Assembly: GCF_001583435.1 (NCBI RefSeq) | Contig: NZ_CP013251.1 | Location: 2,687,617-2,751,616 of the forward strand | Reading direction: 5' to 3' | Source: Endozoicomonas montiporae CL-33 | Lineage (GTDB): Bacteria > Pseudomonadota > Gammaproteobacteria > Pseudomonadales > Endozoicomonadaceae | Length of the DNA: 64,000 nucleotides | Part shown: piece after piece, positions 17,385-27,054 of the stretch | Numbering within the stretch: position 1 is the first letter of the stretch | How the letters are laid out: each line of letters begins with the position of its first letter | The notes under the pieces: model-generated | What the model was told of the DNA's origin: nothing | Databases searched by the model: none | Seen by the model: the letters and a program-made list of their open reading frames with translations, nothing else | Position numbers and translations under genes: made by a program

Positions 17385-19043
17385 TCACATGTTTGGATAG
17401 TTAGGCCCTCCGGTGCCTTCAGGGGTGACCCAGGTAATATTCTGTGCCGGGTCTTTGATGTCACAGGTCTTGCAATGCACACAGTTCTGGCTGTTGATCT
17501 GGAACTGCTTTTTCCCTGTGGTTTCATCTTCAATCACTTCGTATACACCGGCAGGACAGTAACGTTGTGCAGGTTCATCGTAGAGAGGCAGATTACTGGT
17601 GATAGGAATATCCGGATCAGTCAGTTGCAGATGACAGGGCTGGTCCTCTTCATGATTGGTATTCGACAGGAATACGGAGCCCAGACGGTCAAAGCTGATG
17701 TTGCCATCCGGCTTAGGGTATTCGATTTTCACACAGTCGGCGGCCGGTTTCAGCTGTTTATAATCAGGAACTGTGTCGTGCAGTGTAAGAGGTAATTTGC
17801 CATTGAAGATGTTCTGGTCAATAAAGGCAAAGGCTGCTCCGAAAATATTACCGAACTTATGCATGGCCGGACTGAAGTTACGCTGCTGGTGTAGTTCATT
17901 TCCGAGCCATGACTGATCAAACCGATCCTGATAAGTCGTCAGATTTTCATGGCCGTCAGAACCGGCTTTCAGTGCCTCAAGAACCGTATCAGCGGCTAGC
18001 ATTCCCGACTTCATGGCAGTATGACTGCCTTTGATCTTGGCAGAGTTCAGAGTGCCTGCATCACAACCAAGCAGTAAACCACCGGGAAACGACATCTCAG
18101 GCAAAGATTGTGGGCCACCTTTGGTCAGTGCCCGGGCACCGTACGCAACACGCTTGCCACCTTCAAGATATTGCTTGATGACGGGGTTGTGTTTGTAACG
18201 CTGGAACTCTTCAAAGGGGCTGACATGGGGGTTGGAGTAACCAAGGTCGGTAATCAGTCCAACAACCACCTGGTTGTTTTCGATATGGTAGAGAAAGCCA
18301 CCACCCATAGAATCGCTTTGCTGCAACGGCCAGCCTGCAGTATGCACCACCAGACCTTCTTTATGTTTGTCCGGTGCAATATCCCAAAGCTCTTTTATGC
18401 CAATGCCGTAGTGTTGTGGGTCTTTGCCCTTATCCAGATCAAACTTCTTGATTAATTGCTTGCCCAGATGACCACGGCTGCCTTCCGTGAACAGGGTGTA
18501 TTTGGCGTGCAGCTCCATACCGGGCATATAGCTGTCTTTTTTATCGCCGTTTGCGGCTATGCCCATATCGCCGGTGGCAATACCTTTTACACTGCCGTCG
18601 TCGTTATAAAGCACTTCGGAAGCGGCAAAGCCGGGAAAGATTTCAGTACCCATGCTTTCTGCCTGTTCAGCCAGCCAGCGGCAGAGGTTTCCCAGGCTGA
18701 TAATGTAGTTGCCTTCGTTGTGCATGGTTTTAGGTACAAACAGATTCGGTACCTTGATGCTTTTCTCAGCACTGCGTAAAACATAGATATCGTCGGCTAC
18801 CACCGGTGTATTCAGTGGAGCACCTTTCTCTTTCCAGTCGGGAAACAGCTCGTTGAGAGCGGTGGGTTCAAAGACAGCTCCGGAGAGAATATGAGCGCCG
18901 ACTTCCGAGCCTTTTTCAACAACGCAGACGCTGACTTCCTGCCCTGTTTCCTGCGCATTCTGCATCAAGCGACAGGCTGCAGATAATCCTGAGGGACCGG
19001 CACCCACAATGACTACATCAAATGCCATAGATTCGCGTTCCAT
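17385..19043 (-). CDS. Electron transfer flavoprotein-ubiquinone oxidoreductase
   Basis: This 552-residue enzyme passes electrons from reduced ETF to ubiquinone. The FAD motif VIVGAGPSGLSAACRL is near residues 10-25, HILSGAVFEP follows, and the membrane-contact and quinone region lies mid-protein. The C-terminal ferredoxin-like domain has NCVHCKTCDIKDP with the 4Fe-4S cysteines and an upstream CPAGVYE. Start chosen at 19043 because GGAG lies eight bases before it. The etfBA genes encoding its partner are 3.4 kb away on the opposite strand, with the sulfur operon between them. Confidence 0.93.
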   Translation of the reverse strand: MERESMAFDVVIVGAGPSGLSAACRLMQNAQETGQEVSVCVVEKGSEVGAHILSGAVFEPTALNELFPDWKEKGAPLNTPVVADDIYVLRSAEKSIKVPNLFVPKTMHNEGNYIISLGNLCRWLAEQAESMGTEIFPGFAASEVLYNDDGSVKGIATGDMGIAANGDKKDSYMPGMELHAKYTLFTEGSRGHLGKQLIKKFDLDKGKDPQHYGIGIKELWDIAPDKHKEGLVVHTAGWPLQQSDSMGGGFLYHIENNQVVVGLITDLGYSNPHVSPFEEFQRYKHNPVIKQYLEGGKRVAYGARALTKGGPQSLPEMSFPGGLLLGCDAGTLNSAKIKGSHTAMKSGMLAADTVLEALKAGSDGHENLTTYQDRFDQSWLGNELHQQRNFSPAMHKFGNIFGAAFAFIDQNIFNGKLPLTLHDTVPDYKQLKPAADCVKIEYPKPDGNISFDRLGSVFLSNTNHEEDQPCHLQLTDPDIPITSNLPLYDEPAQRYCPAGVYEVIEDETTGKKQFQINSQNCVHCKTCDIKDPAQNITWVTPEGTGGPNYPNM

Positions 19044-19337
19044 GGTGATTTCTCCCTCTGCCGGGCACAGTGCCCGTTTTATTATTGTTGTAGAATTTCA
19101 AACAGTTGTTTTATTTTTTACGGATTATAATCACACGCGGTGCGAATATCATCTATAAATTAGACGGCTGTCACAGTTTGGATATTACTGAATTGTCGTT
19201 TTATAAAGTTCCGCTTTCTAAATATGATCATGAGCACGTGATTCAGAATGGCTGCGCAATTCATGTTTAGAAGGTGGAATTGTATTATCTGAAAGGCATA
19301 GCGCCTGCTGACTGACAGGCGTTATGAATGAATTGAA
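19044..19337. other. Intergenic stretch, ETF-QO leader to YeeE end
   Basis: A/T-rich region with no gene. A GCCTG/CAGGC hairpin (19302-19320) just beyond the YeeE stop may end that operon, though no T-run follows closely. Confidence 0.35.
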
Positions 19338-19760
19338 TCAGTGTGATTTGGCTGAGACCGCTTTCTGAAGCCAGAAACCAGCCAGCATCGCCAGAAAGAA
19401 CAGGATGATACTACCACTGCCAGTCAGCAGGCTTGTTAACGCAGGTCCGGGACAAATACCCGCTATTCCCCAACCGATGCCGAATAAAGCAGCGCCCAGA
19501 ATAAGCGACTTATCGGGTCGGGTGCTCTCTGGCAGATGAAACTGTTCGGCGTTGACAGGCTTATTACGTTGCAATATCCACCAGCTTGCTGGCAGATTCA
19601 CTGCAATGGCTCCGCCCATAACCAGCATCAATGTCGGATCCCACGAGCCTGTAATATCCAGAAAGCCAAGTACTTTTTCGGGACTGGTCATCCCCGAAAG
19701 CACCAGGCCGGCCCCCATCAGCAAGCCGGAAATCAGGGCTGTCACTGTTTTATTCATCAT
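19338..19760 (-). CDS. YeeE/YedE-family sulfur transport protein, second half-size gene
   Basis: A small membrane protein of about 140 residues (start ATG at 19760; the frame opens slightly upstream inside the previous gene). It has four hydrophobic segments and the family signature GIGWGIAGICPGPAL (about 96-110) with its conserved Cys, plus SGMTSPEKVLGFLD. YeeE/YedE proteins take up thiosulfate or related sulfur species through conserved cysteines; half-size pairs like this are known in BigR-controlled operons. It is the last gene of the leftward operon. Confidence 0.82.
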   Translation of the reverse strand: MMNKTVTALISGLLMGAGLVLSGMTSPEKVLGFLDITGSWDPTLMLVMGGAIAVNLPASWWILQRNKPVNAEQFHLPESTRPDKSLILGAALFGIGWGIAGICPGPALTSLLTGSGSIILFFLAMLAGFWLQKAVSAKSH

Positions 19761-19767
19761 TGCATCC

Positions 19768-20190
19768 TTACAGGTGTCGCATAACAAAGACAGTCGCCAT
19801 GGCGGACGCCATGAATACCATAACGGCTACCAGAGAGCGCAGAGAGAAACGTGATAAACCACAGACACCATGGCCGCTGGTGCAACCATTCCCCAGCCGG
19901 GTACCAAATCCCACCAGTAAACCGGCGATGATAAGACCTGAAGCAGGCAGCTGACTCTCGGGAGCAGGCAGGTTTAAAGCCTGATGCAAAACGGTACCGC
20001 TGATGAGTGCGCCAGCGATAAAAGCCAGTTTCCAAAGATTGTTACGTACCCTCAAACTACTGATGATGCCGGAAAAACCGGCAATCCTGCCATTGAACAG
20101 GAGCAACACTGCTGCTCCGAGTCCAAGCAGGGCGCCTCCTGCCAGTCCATGTATGGGAGTAAAATTAACAATTTCGTTCCATGGCATCAT
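19768..20190 (-). CDS. YeeE/YedE-family sulfur transport protein, first half-size gene
   Basis: 140 residues, with the paired-family motifs PIHGLAGGALLGLGAAVLL, NGRIAGFSGI and the Cys-containing RLGNGCTSGHGVCGLSRFS (about 100-118). It probably forms a heteromeric channel with the next gene, each half giving one set of helices. The ATG overlaps the stop of the upstream reductase-rhodanese gene (ATGA), so expression is coupled. Confidence 0.85.
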   Translation of the reverse strand: MMPWNEIVNFTPIHGLAGGALLGLGAAVLLLFNGRIAGFSGIISSLRVRNNLWKLAFIAGALISGTVLHQALNLPAPESQLPASGLIIAGLLVGFGTRLGNGCTSGHGVCGLSRFSLRSLVAVMVFMASAMATVFVMRHL

Positions 20191-21869
20191 GCAACCTTCC
20201 TTTCAGTGTTCGAAACCGGCCTGCAATGCTTGCTTTGTTGCCACATATAATACCCGCCTGCAAGATTTCTGGTGTTATAACCGTTTTGACCCAGCACCCG
20301 GCAGGCAAGATAGCCACGCAGGCCGACTGCACAATAAACGATAATTGTCTTGTTCTTTGGAAGCTGTTGCAGATTCTGTCGCAGGCTATCCAGCGGTATG
20401 TTGATACTGCCCGGAATGGCACCTGACTGGGTGATTTCATCAGGGTTACGAACATCAAGAAGGATGGCTTGAGGATCTTCAAGCGCATCAGGCAGGTTTT
20501 CTGAGTAAAGCTGTGTCATGGATTTGTTGAGGACATTGGCAGCAACAAAGCCTGCATAATTGACAACGTCTTTTGCAGAACCGTAGGGCGGAGCATAGGT
20601 CAGCTCAACTTCTTCCAGATCATAAACACTCAGATCGGCCTGAATAGCCGTGGCAATCACATCGATGCGCTTATCGACACCACTCAGGCCAGTTGCCTGA
20701 GCACCGAGCACTTTACCTTCCGAGCTGAACAGCAGTTTGAAATTAATCTTGCTGGCACCAGGGTAATAACCGGCATGATTGTTGGCATGGATATACACCT
20801 TTTCATAAGCTGTTCCCTGACGTTTTAATGCTTTTTCATTGAGTCCGGTACTGGCAACGGTTAAATCAAACAGTTTACAGACGGCTGTGCCCTGACTGCC
20901 CCGATACTCGGCCTTCCCGCCAAGAGCATTAATGGCTGCAATGCGCCCCTGTCGGTTAGCGGGACCTGCCAGAGGGATGAGGGCAGGGTCTCCGGATACA
21001 AACTCATTAATTTCTACCGCATCACCAACGGCAAAGATATCCTGCTCCGATGTTTCCATGCGACGATTTACTGCTATGCCGCCCGTTTTACCGATTTCCA
21101 GTCCGGCCGAAGTAGCCAACGTGGTTTCCGGACGAACGCCGATAGCCAGAATGACCAGATCAACCTTCAGTAAAGAATCATCCATGAGGGTTAAGGTTAT
21201 GCCACGATCTTCAAGGGTAAATCGTTTGACACCGGTGTTCAGCCTGAGATCCACATTTTGCTGACGCAGTGTGTCGTGTAAAGGTTCTGCCATTTCAGCA
21301 TCCAGTGGAGCCATAACCTGTGGTGCCTGTTCAATGAGCGAGACAGACAAATTCCGGTGAACCAGAGCTTCAGCCATTTCCAGCCCGATAAAACCACCGC
21401 CAATAACCGCAGCGCGTCGTGTATGGGTGTTATCCAGTGTTGCCAGAATGCGATCCATGTCGGACATATTTCGCAAGGTCATGACCTCTGGACTTTCGAT
21501 GCCTTCAATAGGCGGAATAAAGGGCGCGGCTCCGGGGCTTAAAATCAACCGGTCGTAAGTTTCTTCATATTCTTCACCGGTTAGGGTGTGCTTTGCCACT
21601 ACGGTTTTCTTTGCCGGATTAATGTCGGTAATTTCAGTCTCAACCCGCACATCAATATTGAAGCGATGATGCATTTTCTCAGGTGTCTGAATCAGAAGGG
21701 CGTCACGATCCTGGATGTCGCCACCTATATGATAGGGCAGGCCGCAGTTAGCAAAGGATATCTGCTCACCGCGCTCAAAAAGGATGATTTCTGCGTCTTC
21801 AGACAGACGTCTGGCTTTTGCGGCAGCGGATGCACCACCTGCTACACCACCGATAATAACAATTTTCAT
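20187..21869 (-). CDS. CoA-disulfide reductase-like flavoenzyme with C-terminal rhodanese domain
   Basis: 560 residues. The N-terminal two-thirds are a pyridine-nucleotide disulfide oxidoreductase: GxGxxG-type VIIGGVAGGASAAAKARR at residues 3-20, the single redox cysteine in SFANCGLPYHIGG (Cys42), NAD-binding AVIGGGFIGLEMAEAL and the FAD-end AVGDAVEIN. The C-terminal rhodanese domain (about 455-550) has the active-site loop VYCAVGLRG. Such fusions reduce CoA-persulfides or polysulfides. Position next to a BigR-like regulator and YeeE genes supports a role in sulfide/persulfide handling. Confidence 0.9.
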   Translation of the reverse strand: MKIVIIGGVAGGASAAAKARRLSEDAEIILFERGEQISFANCGLPYHIGGDIQDRDALLIQTPEKMHHRFNIDVRVETEITDINPAKKTVVAKHTLTGEEYEETYDRLILSPGAAPFIPPIEGIESPEVMTLRNMSDMDRILATLDNTHTRRAAVIGGGFIGLEMAEALVHRNLSVSLIEQAPQVMAPLDAEMAEPLHDTLRQQNVDLRLNTGVKRFTLEDRGITLTLMDDSLLKVDLVILAIGVRPETTLATSAGLEIGKTGGIAVNRRMETSEQDIFAVGDAVEINEFVSGDPALIPLAGPANRQGRIAAINALGGKAEYRGSQGTAVCKLFDLTVASTGLNEKALKRQGTAYEKVYIHANNHAGYYPGASKINFKLLFSSEGKVLGAQATGLSGVDKRIDVIATAIQADLSVYDLEEVELTYAPPYGSAKDVVNYAGFVAANVLNKSMTQLYSENLPDALEDPQAILLDVRNPDEITQSGAIPGSINIPLDSLRQNLQQLPKNKTIIVYCAVGLRGYLACRVLGQNGYNTRNLAGGYYMWQQSKHCRPVSNTERKVA

Positions 21870-21886
21870 AAATTAGAATAAACTTA

Positions 21887-21940
21887 ATTAGCAATAACTA
21901 ATATAATAATCTTATTTGTCTTTCATTAGCAATCTCTAAT
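21887..21940. promoter_or_regulatory. Two ATTAG-N6-CTAAT operators of the sulfur operon
   Basis: ATTAGCAATAACTAAT (21887-21902) and ATTAGCAATCTCTAAT (21925-21940) are near-identical palindromes, 38 bases start to start, in the divergent control region. They are the expected kind of site for the ArsR-family regulator encoded at 21998 and sit between both starts, so both directions may be repressed. Confidence 0.75.
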
Positions 21941-21997
21941 ATTATTTTTGTTAAGAAAGATGAACGAATAACGATTGTTGGATTGATTTATAAAACC

Positions 21998-22309
21998 ATG
22001 TCTGAAGTAATGACCATTGACATCAAAACCATGCGACAGAAAGTACGTAATGCTGCCGCGTTGCTGAAAAATATGAGTAATGAAAATCGACTACTGATTC
22101 TGTGTCATCTCAGTCAGGCAGAAATGTCGGTTTCACAGCTCAATGAACGTTTTGACTTGAGCCAGTCTGCTTTATCACAGCACCTGGCTCTTCTGAGGAA
22201 AGAAGGGTTGGTGCAGACTCGCAGAGAGTCCCAGACAATTTTTTATTCTTTGGACAGCGAACAGGCAGCCCGGCTGATTGAATTTTTACACCGTGAGTTC
22301 TGCGCCTGA
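21998..22309 (+). CDS. ArsR-family repressor of BigR/SqrR type
   Basis: 103 residues from the ATG at 21998; an in-frame TTG at 21983 would add five. Winged helix: MSNENRLLILCHL, then SVSQLNERFDLSQSALSQHLA (recognition helix) and the wing LVQTRRESQTIFYSL. Two cysteines only, one in LLILCHL and one as the penultimate residue (EFCA), correspond to the Cys pair that forms a sulfur bridge in the persulfide sensors SqrR and BigR. It is divergent from the reductase-YeeE operon, with two palindromes between, so autoregulation and control of that operon are inferred. Confidence 0.85.
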   Translation: MSEVMTIDIKTMRQKVRNAAALLKNMSNENRLLILCHLSQAEMSVSQLNERFDLSQSALSQHLALLRKEGLVQTRRESQTIFYSLDSEQAARLIEFLHREFCA

Positions 22310-22310
22310 C

Positions 22311-22336
22311 AGGCTCTGAATGAGCCTTTATTTTAT
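22311..22336 (+). terminator. Terminator of the ArsR-type gene
   Basis: Stem AGGCTC (22311-22316) and GAGCCT (22322-22327) followed by TTATTTTATT, starting just after the stop codon. Confidence 0.75.
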
Positions 22337-22474
22337 TATACGTTTGAACCCTTATTGACAGGCTGGTAGACTCCACACTCGCAGAGGATGTGAATTATGA
22401 GCGACATCTGTAGTTCATAGTACACATTCAGGTATCAAGCCATAGACAAATAATAAAGGGAAGGCTGCGAACCC

Positions 22475-23224
22475 ATGAAAATTCTTGTAGCCGTTAAGCG
22501 AGTCATCGACTACAACGTCAAGGTCCGCGTCAAGCCGGATCATTCCGATGTTGATCTAACGAATGTCAAGATGGCCATCAACCCGTTCTGTGAAATCGCC
22601 GTGGAAGAAGCGGTACGATTGAAAGAGAAAGGGGTTGCCAGCGAGATAGTAGCGGTTTCTCTGGGCACGAAAGAGAGTCAGGAGCAAATTCGAACGGCAC
22701 TGGCTCTGGGTGCTGACCGGGGTATTCTGGTCGAAACCGGTGAATCACTCAGTTCATTAAGTGTTGCCAAGTTGCTTAAGGCCATTGTTGACGAAGAAAA
22801 GCCGGATCTTATCATCCTTGGTAAGCAGGCCATCGACAGCGACAATAACCAGACCGGGCAGATGCTGGCAGCATTATCCGGATTGCCACAGGCAACGTTT
22901 GCTTCGGAAGTCAGTGTGGAAGGCGACAAAGTGACCGTAACCCGGGAAATCGACGGTGGTCTGCAGACGCTGGCATTATCTTTGCCAGCCGTTGTGACCA
23001 CCGATTTGCGCCTTAATGAACCACGTTATGCATCACTGCCCAACATCATGAAAGCCAAGCGCAAACCACTGGATGTGAAAACACCCGAATCGCTGGGAAT
23101 CAGTATCACTTCAACCATGACCACGCTGAAAGTTGAGCCACCTGCACAGCGCAGTGCCGGTATCAAGGTAGGCAGTGTGGATGAGCTGGTAGAAAAACTA
23201 AAAAATGAAGCGAAGGTAATCTGA
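22475..23224 (+). CDS. etfB: Electron transfer flavoprotein beta subunit
   Basis: 249 residues with the EtfB N terminus [37 protein letters not shown] and the AMP-binding region [21 protein letters not shown]. It pairs with EtfA to carry electrons from acyl-CoA dehydrogenases to ETF-quinone oxidoreductase. Ribosome site AAGGGAAGG precedes the ATG. The stop overlaps the etfA start by one base. Confidence 0.95.
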   Translation: MKILVAVKRVIDYNVKVRVKPDHSDVDLTNVKMAINPFCEIAVEEAVRLKEKGVASEIVAVSLGTKESQEQIRTALALGADRGILVETGESLSSLSVAKLLKAIVDEEKPDLIILGKQAIDSDNNQTGQMLAALSGLPQATFASEVSVEGDKVTVTREIDGGLQTLALSLPAVVTTDLRLNEPRYASLPNIMKAKRKPLDVKTPESLGISITSTMTTLKVEPPAQRSAGIKVGSVDELVEKLKNEAKVI

Positions 23225-24153
23225 TGGCTATTCTCGTTGTTGCAGATCATGATAATGCAGCCCTGGGCGCAGCCACATTGAACACGTTTGCGGCTGCCGC
23301 GGCGATGGGTGGCGACGTTCATCTGCTTGTGGCCGGATCAGGATGTGCCGTCGTTGCAGAAGCGGCTGCCTCTGTTGCCGGTGTTGGAAAAGTGTTGCTG
23401 GCAGATAAGCCCTGTTATGACAACCAGCTGGCCGAAAACATCAGTTTACTGGTGGCAGAGCTGGGCAAAAACTACAGCCATGTCCTTATGTCTGCTGGCA
23501 CGACCGGCAAAAATGTCATGCCCAGAGTGGCTGCATTGTTGGATGTTGACCAGATATCAGACATCATTCGTGTAGACAGTGAAGACACTTTTGTCCGCCC
23601 CATTTATGCAGGTAATGCGATTGCGACGGTACAATCTTCCGCCGCCATCAAGGTCATTACCGTACGAATCACTGGTTTTGATCCTGTAGCCACTAGTGGT
23701 GGTAATGCCAGTGTTGAGGCTCTCGACATTGTTCATGATGCAGGAACCTCCAGCTTTGTCAGTGAAGAACTGGCTGAGTCAGATCGTCCGGAACTGGCAG
23801 CTGCTAAAGTGGTGGTTTCCGGTGGTCGTGGCATGGGAAATGGCGAGAATTTTGAAATTCTCTACAAACTGGCTGACAAGCTGGGTGCCGCTGTTGGTGC
23901 GTCCCGTGCCGCTGTGGATGCCGGCTTTGTCCCTAATGACATGCAGGTGGGACAAACCGGTAAGATCGTCGCGCCCAACCTTTACGTGGCGATCGGTATC
24001 TCGGGTGCCATTCAGCATCTGGCGGGTATGAAAGACTCCAAGGTGATTGTTGCAATCAATAAAGATGAAGATGCTCCCATCTTTCAGGTTGCCGATTACG
24101 GCCTGGTGGCTGACCTGTTTGAAGCAGTGCCAGAGCTGGAACAAAAGCTGTAA
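23224..24153 (+). CDS. etfA: Electron transfer flavoprotein alpha subunit
   Basis: 309 residues. The FAD-binding C-terminal domain shows [14 protein letters not shown], then [35 protein letters not shown] and [19 protein letters not shown], all EtfA signatures. It is translationally coupled to etfB and followed by a strong terminator. Confidence 0.95.
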   Translation: MAILVVADHDNAALGAATLNTFAAAAAMGGDVHLLVAGSGCAVVAEAAASVAGVGKVLLADKPCYDNQLAENISLLVAELGKNYSHVLMSAGTTGKNVMPRVAALLDVDQISDIIRVDSEDTFVRPIYAGNAIATVQSSAAIKVITVRITGFDPVATSGGNASVEALDIVHDAGTSSFVSEELAESDRPELAAAKVVVSGGRGMGNGENFEILYKLADKLGAAVGASRAAVDAGFVPNDMQVGQTGKIVAPNLYVAIGISGAIQHLAGMKDSKVIVAINKDEDAPIFQVADYGLVADLFEAVPELEQKL

Positions 24154-24160
24154 GTGACAG

Positions 24161-24187
24161 AACAGGGAGCCTGGTACTCCCTGTTTT
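24161..24187 (+). terminator. etfBA terminator
   Basis: Nine-base stem AACAGGGAG (24161-24169) and CTCCCTGTT (24177-24185) with a seven-base loop and a following TTT. Confidence 0.85.
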
Positions 24188-24278
24188 ATATGACAGGGAA
24201 CGTATATAGGCACAAGTATGGCAAAGCCGATTACAGCAGCAATACTCTTAAAACAAGAATAATAGTTGGGAGTTTTCA

Positions 24279-24917
24279 GTGATTCGTATTTTGATCGTCG
24301 ATGACCACGACCTGGTACGAACCGGTCTTTCACGTATGCTCGCCGATATGGCAGAGATTGAAGTCGCTGCAGAAGCTGCCAGCGGTGAAGAAGCTATTGC
24401 TATCTGTCGGAAACAATGTGTTGATGTCGTCTTAATGGACGTGAGGATGCCGGGTATTGGCGGCCTTGAAGCGACGCATAAAATCCATCAGTTTAATCCG
24501 GATATCAAGGTCATTGCTGTAACCATTTGTGACGATGAATTGTATCCCACCAAGTTAATGGAGGCCGGAGCGTCCGGCTACGTCACCAAAGGGATCAATA
24601 TTGAAGAAATGGTGACAGCGATCAAAACCGTTGCCAAAGGGCAACGTTATATCAGTCCTGATATTGCCCAGATGCTGGCATTAAAATCACTTCAGCCTGA
24701 CGGCGGTTCGCCGTTTGATGCTCTTTCCACGCGAGAGATGCAGATTGCCCTGATGATCGTAGGCTGTGAAAAAGTGCAGTCGATTTCCGACCAGTTGTCG
24801 CTCAGTCCCAAAACCGTCAATAGCTACCGCTACCGGATTTTTGAAAAGCTTGATATTTCCAGTGATGTCGAGTTGACTCACCTTGCTATTCGTCACAGCC
24901 TGGTGGAAATGGCATAG
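24279..24917 (+). CDS. uvrY: UvrY/GacA-type response regulator
   Basis: 212 residues with an N-terminal receiver domain (acidic pair in IVDDHD, phosphoacceptor Asp in VVLMDVRMPG about residue 54, conserved Lys in GYVTKG) and a C-terminal LuxR-type helix-turn-helix (LSTREMQIALMI...ISDQLSLSPKTVNSYRYRIF). Partner of BarA/GacS kinases, activating CsrB-type small RNAs in gammaproteobacteria. GTG start, with GGAG seven bases upstream. The order uvrY-uvrC-pgsA is the conserved gammaproteobacterial arrangement. Confidence 0.93.
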   Translation: MIRILIVDDHDLVRTGLSRMLADMAEIEVAAEAASGEEAIAICRKQCVDVVLMDVRMPGIGGLEATHKIHQFNPDIKVIAVTICDDELYPTKLMEAGASGYVTKGINIEEMVTAIKTVAKGQRYISPDIAQMLALKSLQPDGGSPFDALSTREMQIALMIVGCEKVQSISDQLSLSPKTVNSYRYRIFEKLDISSDVELTHLAIRHSLVEMA

Positions 24918-24954
24918 TCTGGTTCAAGTGCTATAGCTTCAGGCAACTGCTCAT

Positions 24955-24993
24955 GATCTGCCTGTAAGATCTGCCTGTAAGATCTGCCTATAA
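24955..24993 (+). repeat. Triple 13-bp tandem repeat
   Basis: GATCTGCCTGTAA occurs twice and GATCTGCCTATAA once, back to back, between uvrY and uvrC. Function unknown; it may be a variable spacer. Confidence 0.8.
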
Positions 24994-25077
24994 ATTGTCG
25001 CAAAGCCACTTAGCCAGAATCCTTTCGAAGGGTATACTAGGTTGTTATCAAAACACCTATCTTCATCATCAGGCTAT

Positions 25078-26919
25078 ATGGATACAGGCGATCACTCCGA
25101 ACGCTTTGACTACAAGACGTTTCTTGAACAGGCTCCCAATCGTCCGGGCGTATACGATATGCGCAACGAACAGGGCGAAACGCTGTACATCGGCAAGGCA
25201 AAAAATCTCAAAAGCAGACTGTCCAGTTATTTTCGACCGACAGGTTTAACCACAAAAACCATGGCGCTGGTCGGAAAAATTCACAGTATCAATCTGACTA
25301 TTACCCGTTCAGAAACCGAAGCCCTGATTTTAGAGCAGAACCTGATCAAGGACAGGCGACCGCAATACAATATTCTGCTGAAAGACGACAAGTCTTACCC
25401 TTATATTTATTTGTCCAGTGAGGATGAATTTCCATCGGTGGCGTATCAGCGAGGTAAGCCGAAAAGCAAGAAGGGGCAGTTTTTCGGCCCTTATCCGAGT
25501 GGTTGGGCCGTCAGGGAAAGCCTCAACCTGATGCAGAAAGTCTTTAAATTACGACAGTGTGATAATAATTACTTTCGTAATCGCACTCGCCCATGCCTGC
25601 AGTATCAGATTAATCGCTGCAAGGCGCCCTGTGTAGGTCTGGTTGATAAGGATGAATACGATCAGGATGTTGCCGATACCCGTCAGTTTCTCGATGGTAA
25701 AAGTCAGCAGCTGATCCGTACACTGATCAAACGCATGGAGGCCGAATCGGCACAGCTTAACTTTGAGCAGGCTGCTGATATTCGCGACCAGATCAATCAC
25801 CTTCGACAGGTACAGGAGGCACAATCTGCCGACAGGGGAGCCGCCAATGCCGATATTGTTGGTGTTGCCGAACAGTCGGGCAGCTTCTGTTTTGATGTAC
25901 TGTTTGTTCGCGGGGGCAGGGTGCTGGGACATAAAAGTTATTTTCCGAACTTCAAGCTTGAAGCAGAAAAAGAAGACTACCTTGCCGACTTTCTGGGGCA
26001 GTTTTATATCAAGCTTCGCGACAGTCGTGATTTTCCTGCCGAAATTATTATTCCGGTTGAATACCCTGAAGCAGATGTACTTGCAGAAGCTGTCACGGAA
26101 GTCAGTGGCAAAAAAGTCACTATCAAACACCGGGTGCGGGGCGAGCGCAATGACTGGTTGGAACTGGCAAACAAAAATGCCAGTATGAGCCTGGAGAGTC
26201 AGCTGGCGAGCAAAACCCATAGCCTGCACCGGACGGAACAACTCACCTATTTATTGTCGTTACCAGCTACCATCAGCCGCATGGAGTGTTTCGACATCAG
26301 TCATACCTTTGGCGAGGAAACGGTGGCTTCCTGCGTGGTATTTGGCTCGGCGGGTCCGTTAAAAAGCGAGTATCGCCGTTTTAACGTGAAAGGTATCACT
26401 TCGGGTGATGATTATGCCGCCATGCACTTTGCCCTGCATAAGCGTTATAAAAACCTGAAAGAGCATCCGGAAAATACCCCGGATGTGATCATCATTGATG
26501 GTGGCAAAGGGCAGCTGGGTATTGCCGAAGATGTCATGCAGGAACTGTCACTGCAACATATTCCTTTGCTGGGGGTGGCTAAAGGTATCAGTCGCAAACC
26601 GGGTCTTGAGACTCTGCTTTACCAGGGCGTTGAGCTGAACAGTAAAGGCAACGAAGCGGCACTGTTGTTAATTCAGCAAATAAGGGATGAAGCACACCGC
26701 TTCGCGATAACCGGTCACCGACAACGGCGACAGAAAGCCCGGCAGAAATCTACACTGGAATCCATTCCAGGTGTAGGCGCCAAACGACGTTCAGCGTTGC
26801 TAAAATTTTTTGGTGGCCGGCACGGTGTAATGGAAGCACCCGTTGATGAACTGTGCAAAGTGGAAGGTATAAGCCGAAAACTGGCTGAACAGATTTACGA
26901 ACATCTGCACCCGAACTGA
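25078..26919 (+). CDS. uvrC: Excinuclease ABC subunit C
   Basis: 613 residues from the ATG at 25078. The frame opens 12 codons earlier, but this Met fits the family start (MDTGDHSERFDYKTFLEQ). The GIY-YIG nuclease domain is at the N terminus (PGVYDMRN...TLYIGKAKNLKSRL), with the Cys-containing CLQYQINRCKAPC, the UvrB-binding UVR motif (about 200-235), the RNase-H-like 5' nuclease domain (ECFDISHTFGE, IIIDGGKGQL) and a C-terminal double HhH (SIPGVGAKRRSALLKFFGG). It makes the dual incisions in nucleotide excision repair. Confidence 0.95.
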   Translation: MDTGDHSERFDYKTFLEQAPNRPGVYDMRNEQGETLYIGKAKNLKSRLSSYFRPTGLTTKTMALVGKIHSINLTITRSETEALILEQNLIKDRRPQYNILLKDDKSYPYIYLSSEDEFPSVAYQRGKPKSKKGQFFGPYPSGWAVRESLNLMQKVFKLRQCDNNYFRNRTRPCLQYQINRCKAPCVGLVDKDEYDQDVADTRQFLDGKSQQLIRTLIKRMEAESAQLNFEQAADIRDQINHLRQVQEAQSADRGAANADIVGVAEQSGSFCFDVLFVRGGRVLGHKSYFPNFKLEAEKEDYLADFLGQFYIKLRDSRDFPAEIIIPVEYPEADVLAEAVTEVSGKKVTIKHRVRGERNDWLELANKNASMSLESQLASKTHSLHRTEQLTYLLSLPATISRMECFDISHTFGEETVASCVVFGSAGPLKSEYRRFNVKGITSGDDYAAMHFALHKRYKNLKEHPENTPDVIIIDGGKGQLGIAEDVMQELSLQHIPLLGVAKGISRKPGLETLLYQGVELNSKGNEAALLLIQQIRDEAHRFAITGHRQRRQKARQKSTLESIPGVGAKRRSALLKFFGGRHGVMEAPVDELCKVEGISRKLAEQIYEHLHPN

Positions 26920-27054
26920 TCTGCCTGACAGGTATTTGATTGTACTTGTCACGGCATCTGTGTAAGTTATGCATATTTTTCCACTCACTGGTGACTGGGT
27001 TGTACCCTTCACACCAGTGGCGACAGAGATTCACGCTGGATTGTAATCCGAATT

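Noticed and set aside
18108..18779. Plus-strand frames within the ETF-quinone oxidoreductase gene
   Set aside because: They lie entirely opposite a full-length conserved gene and have no domain features.
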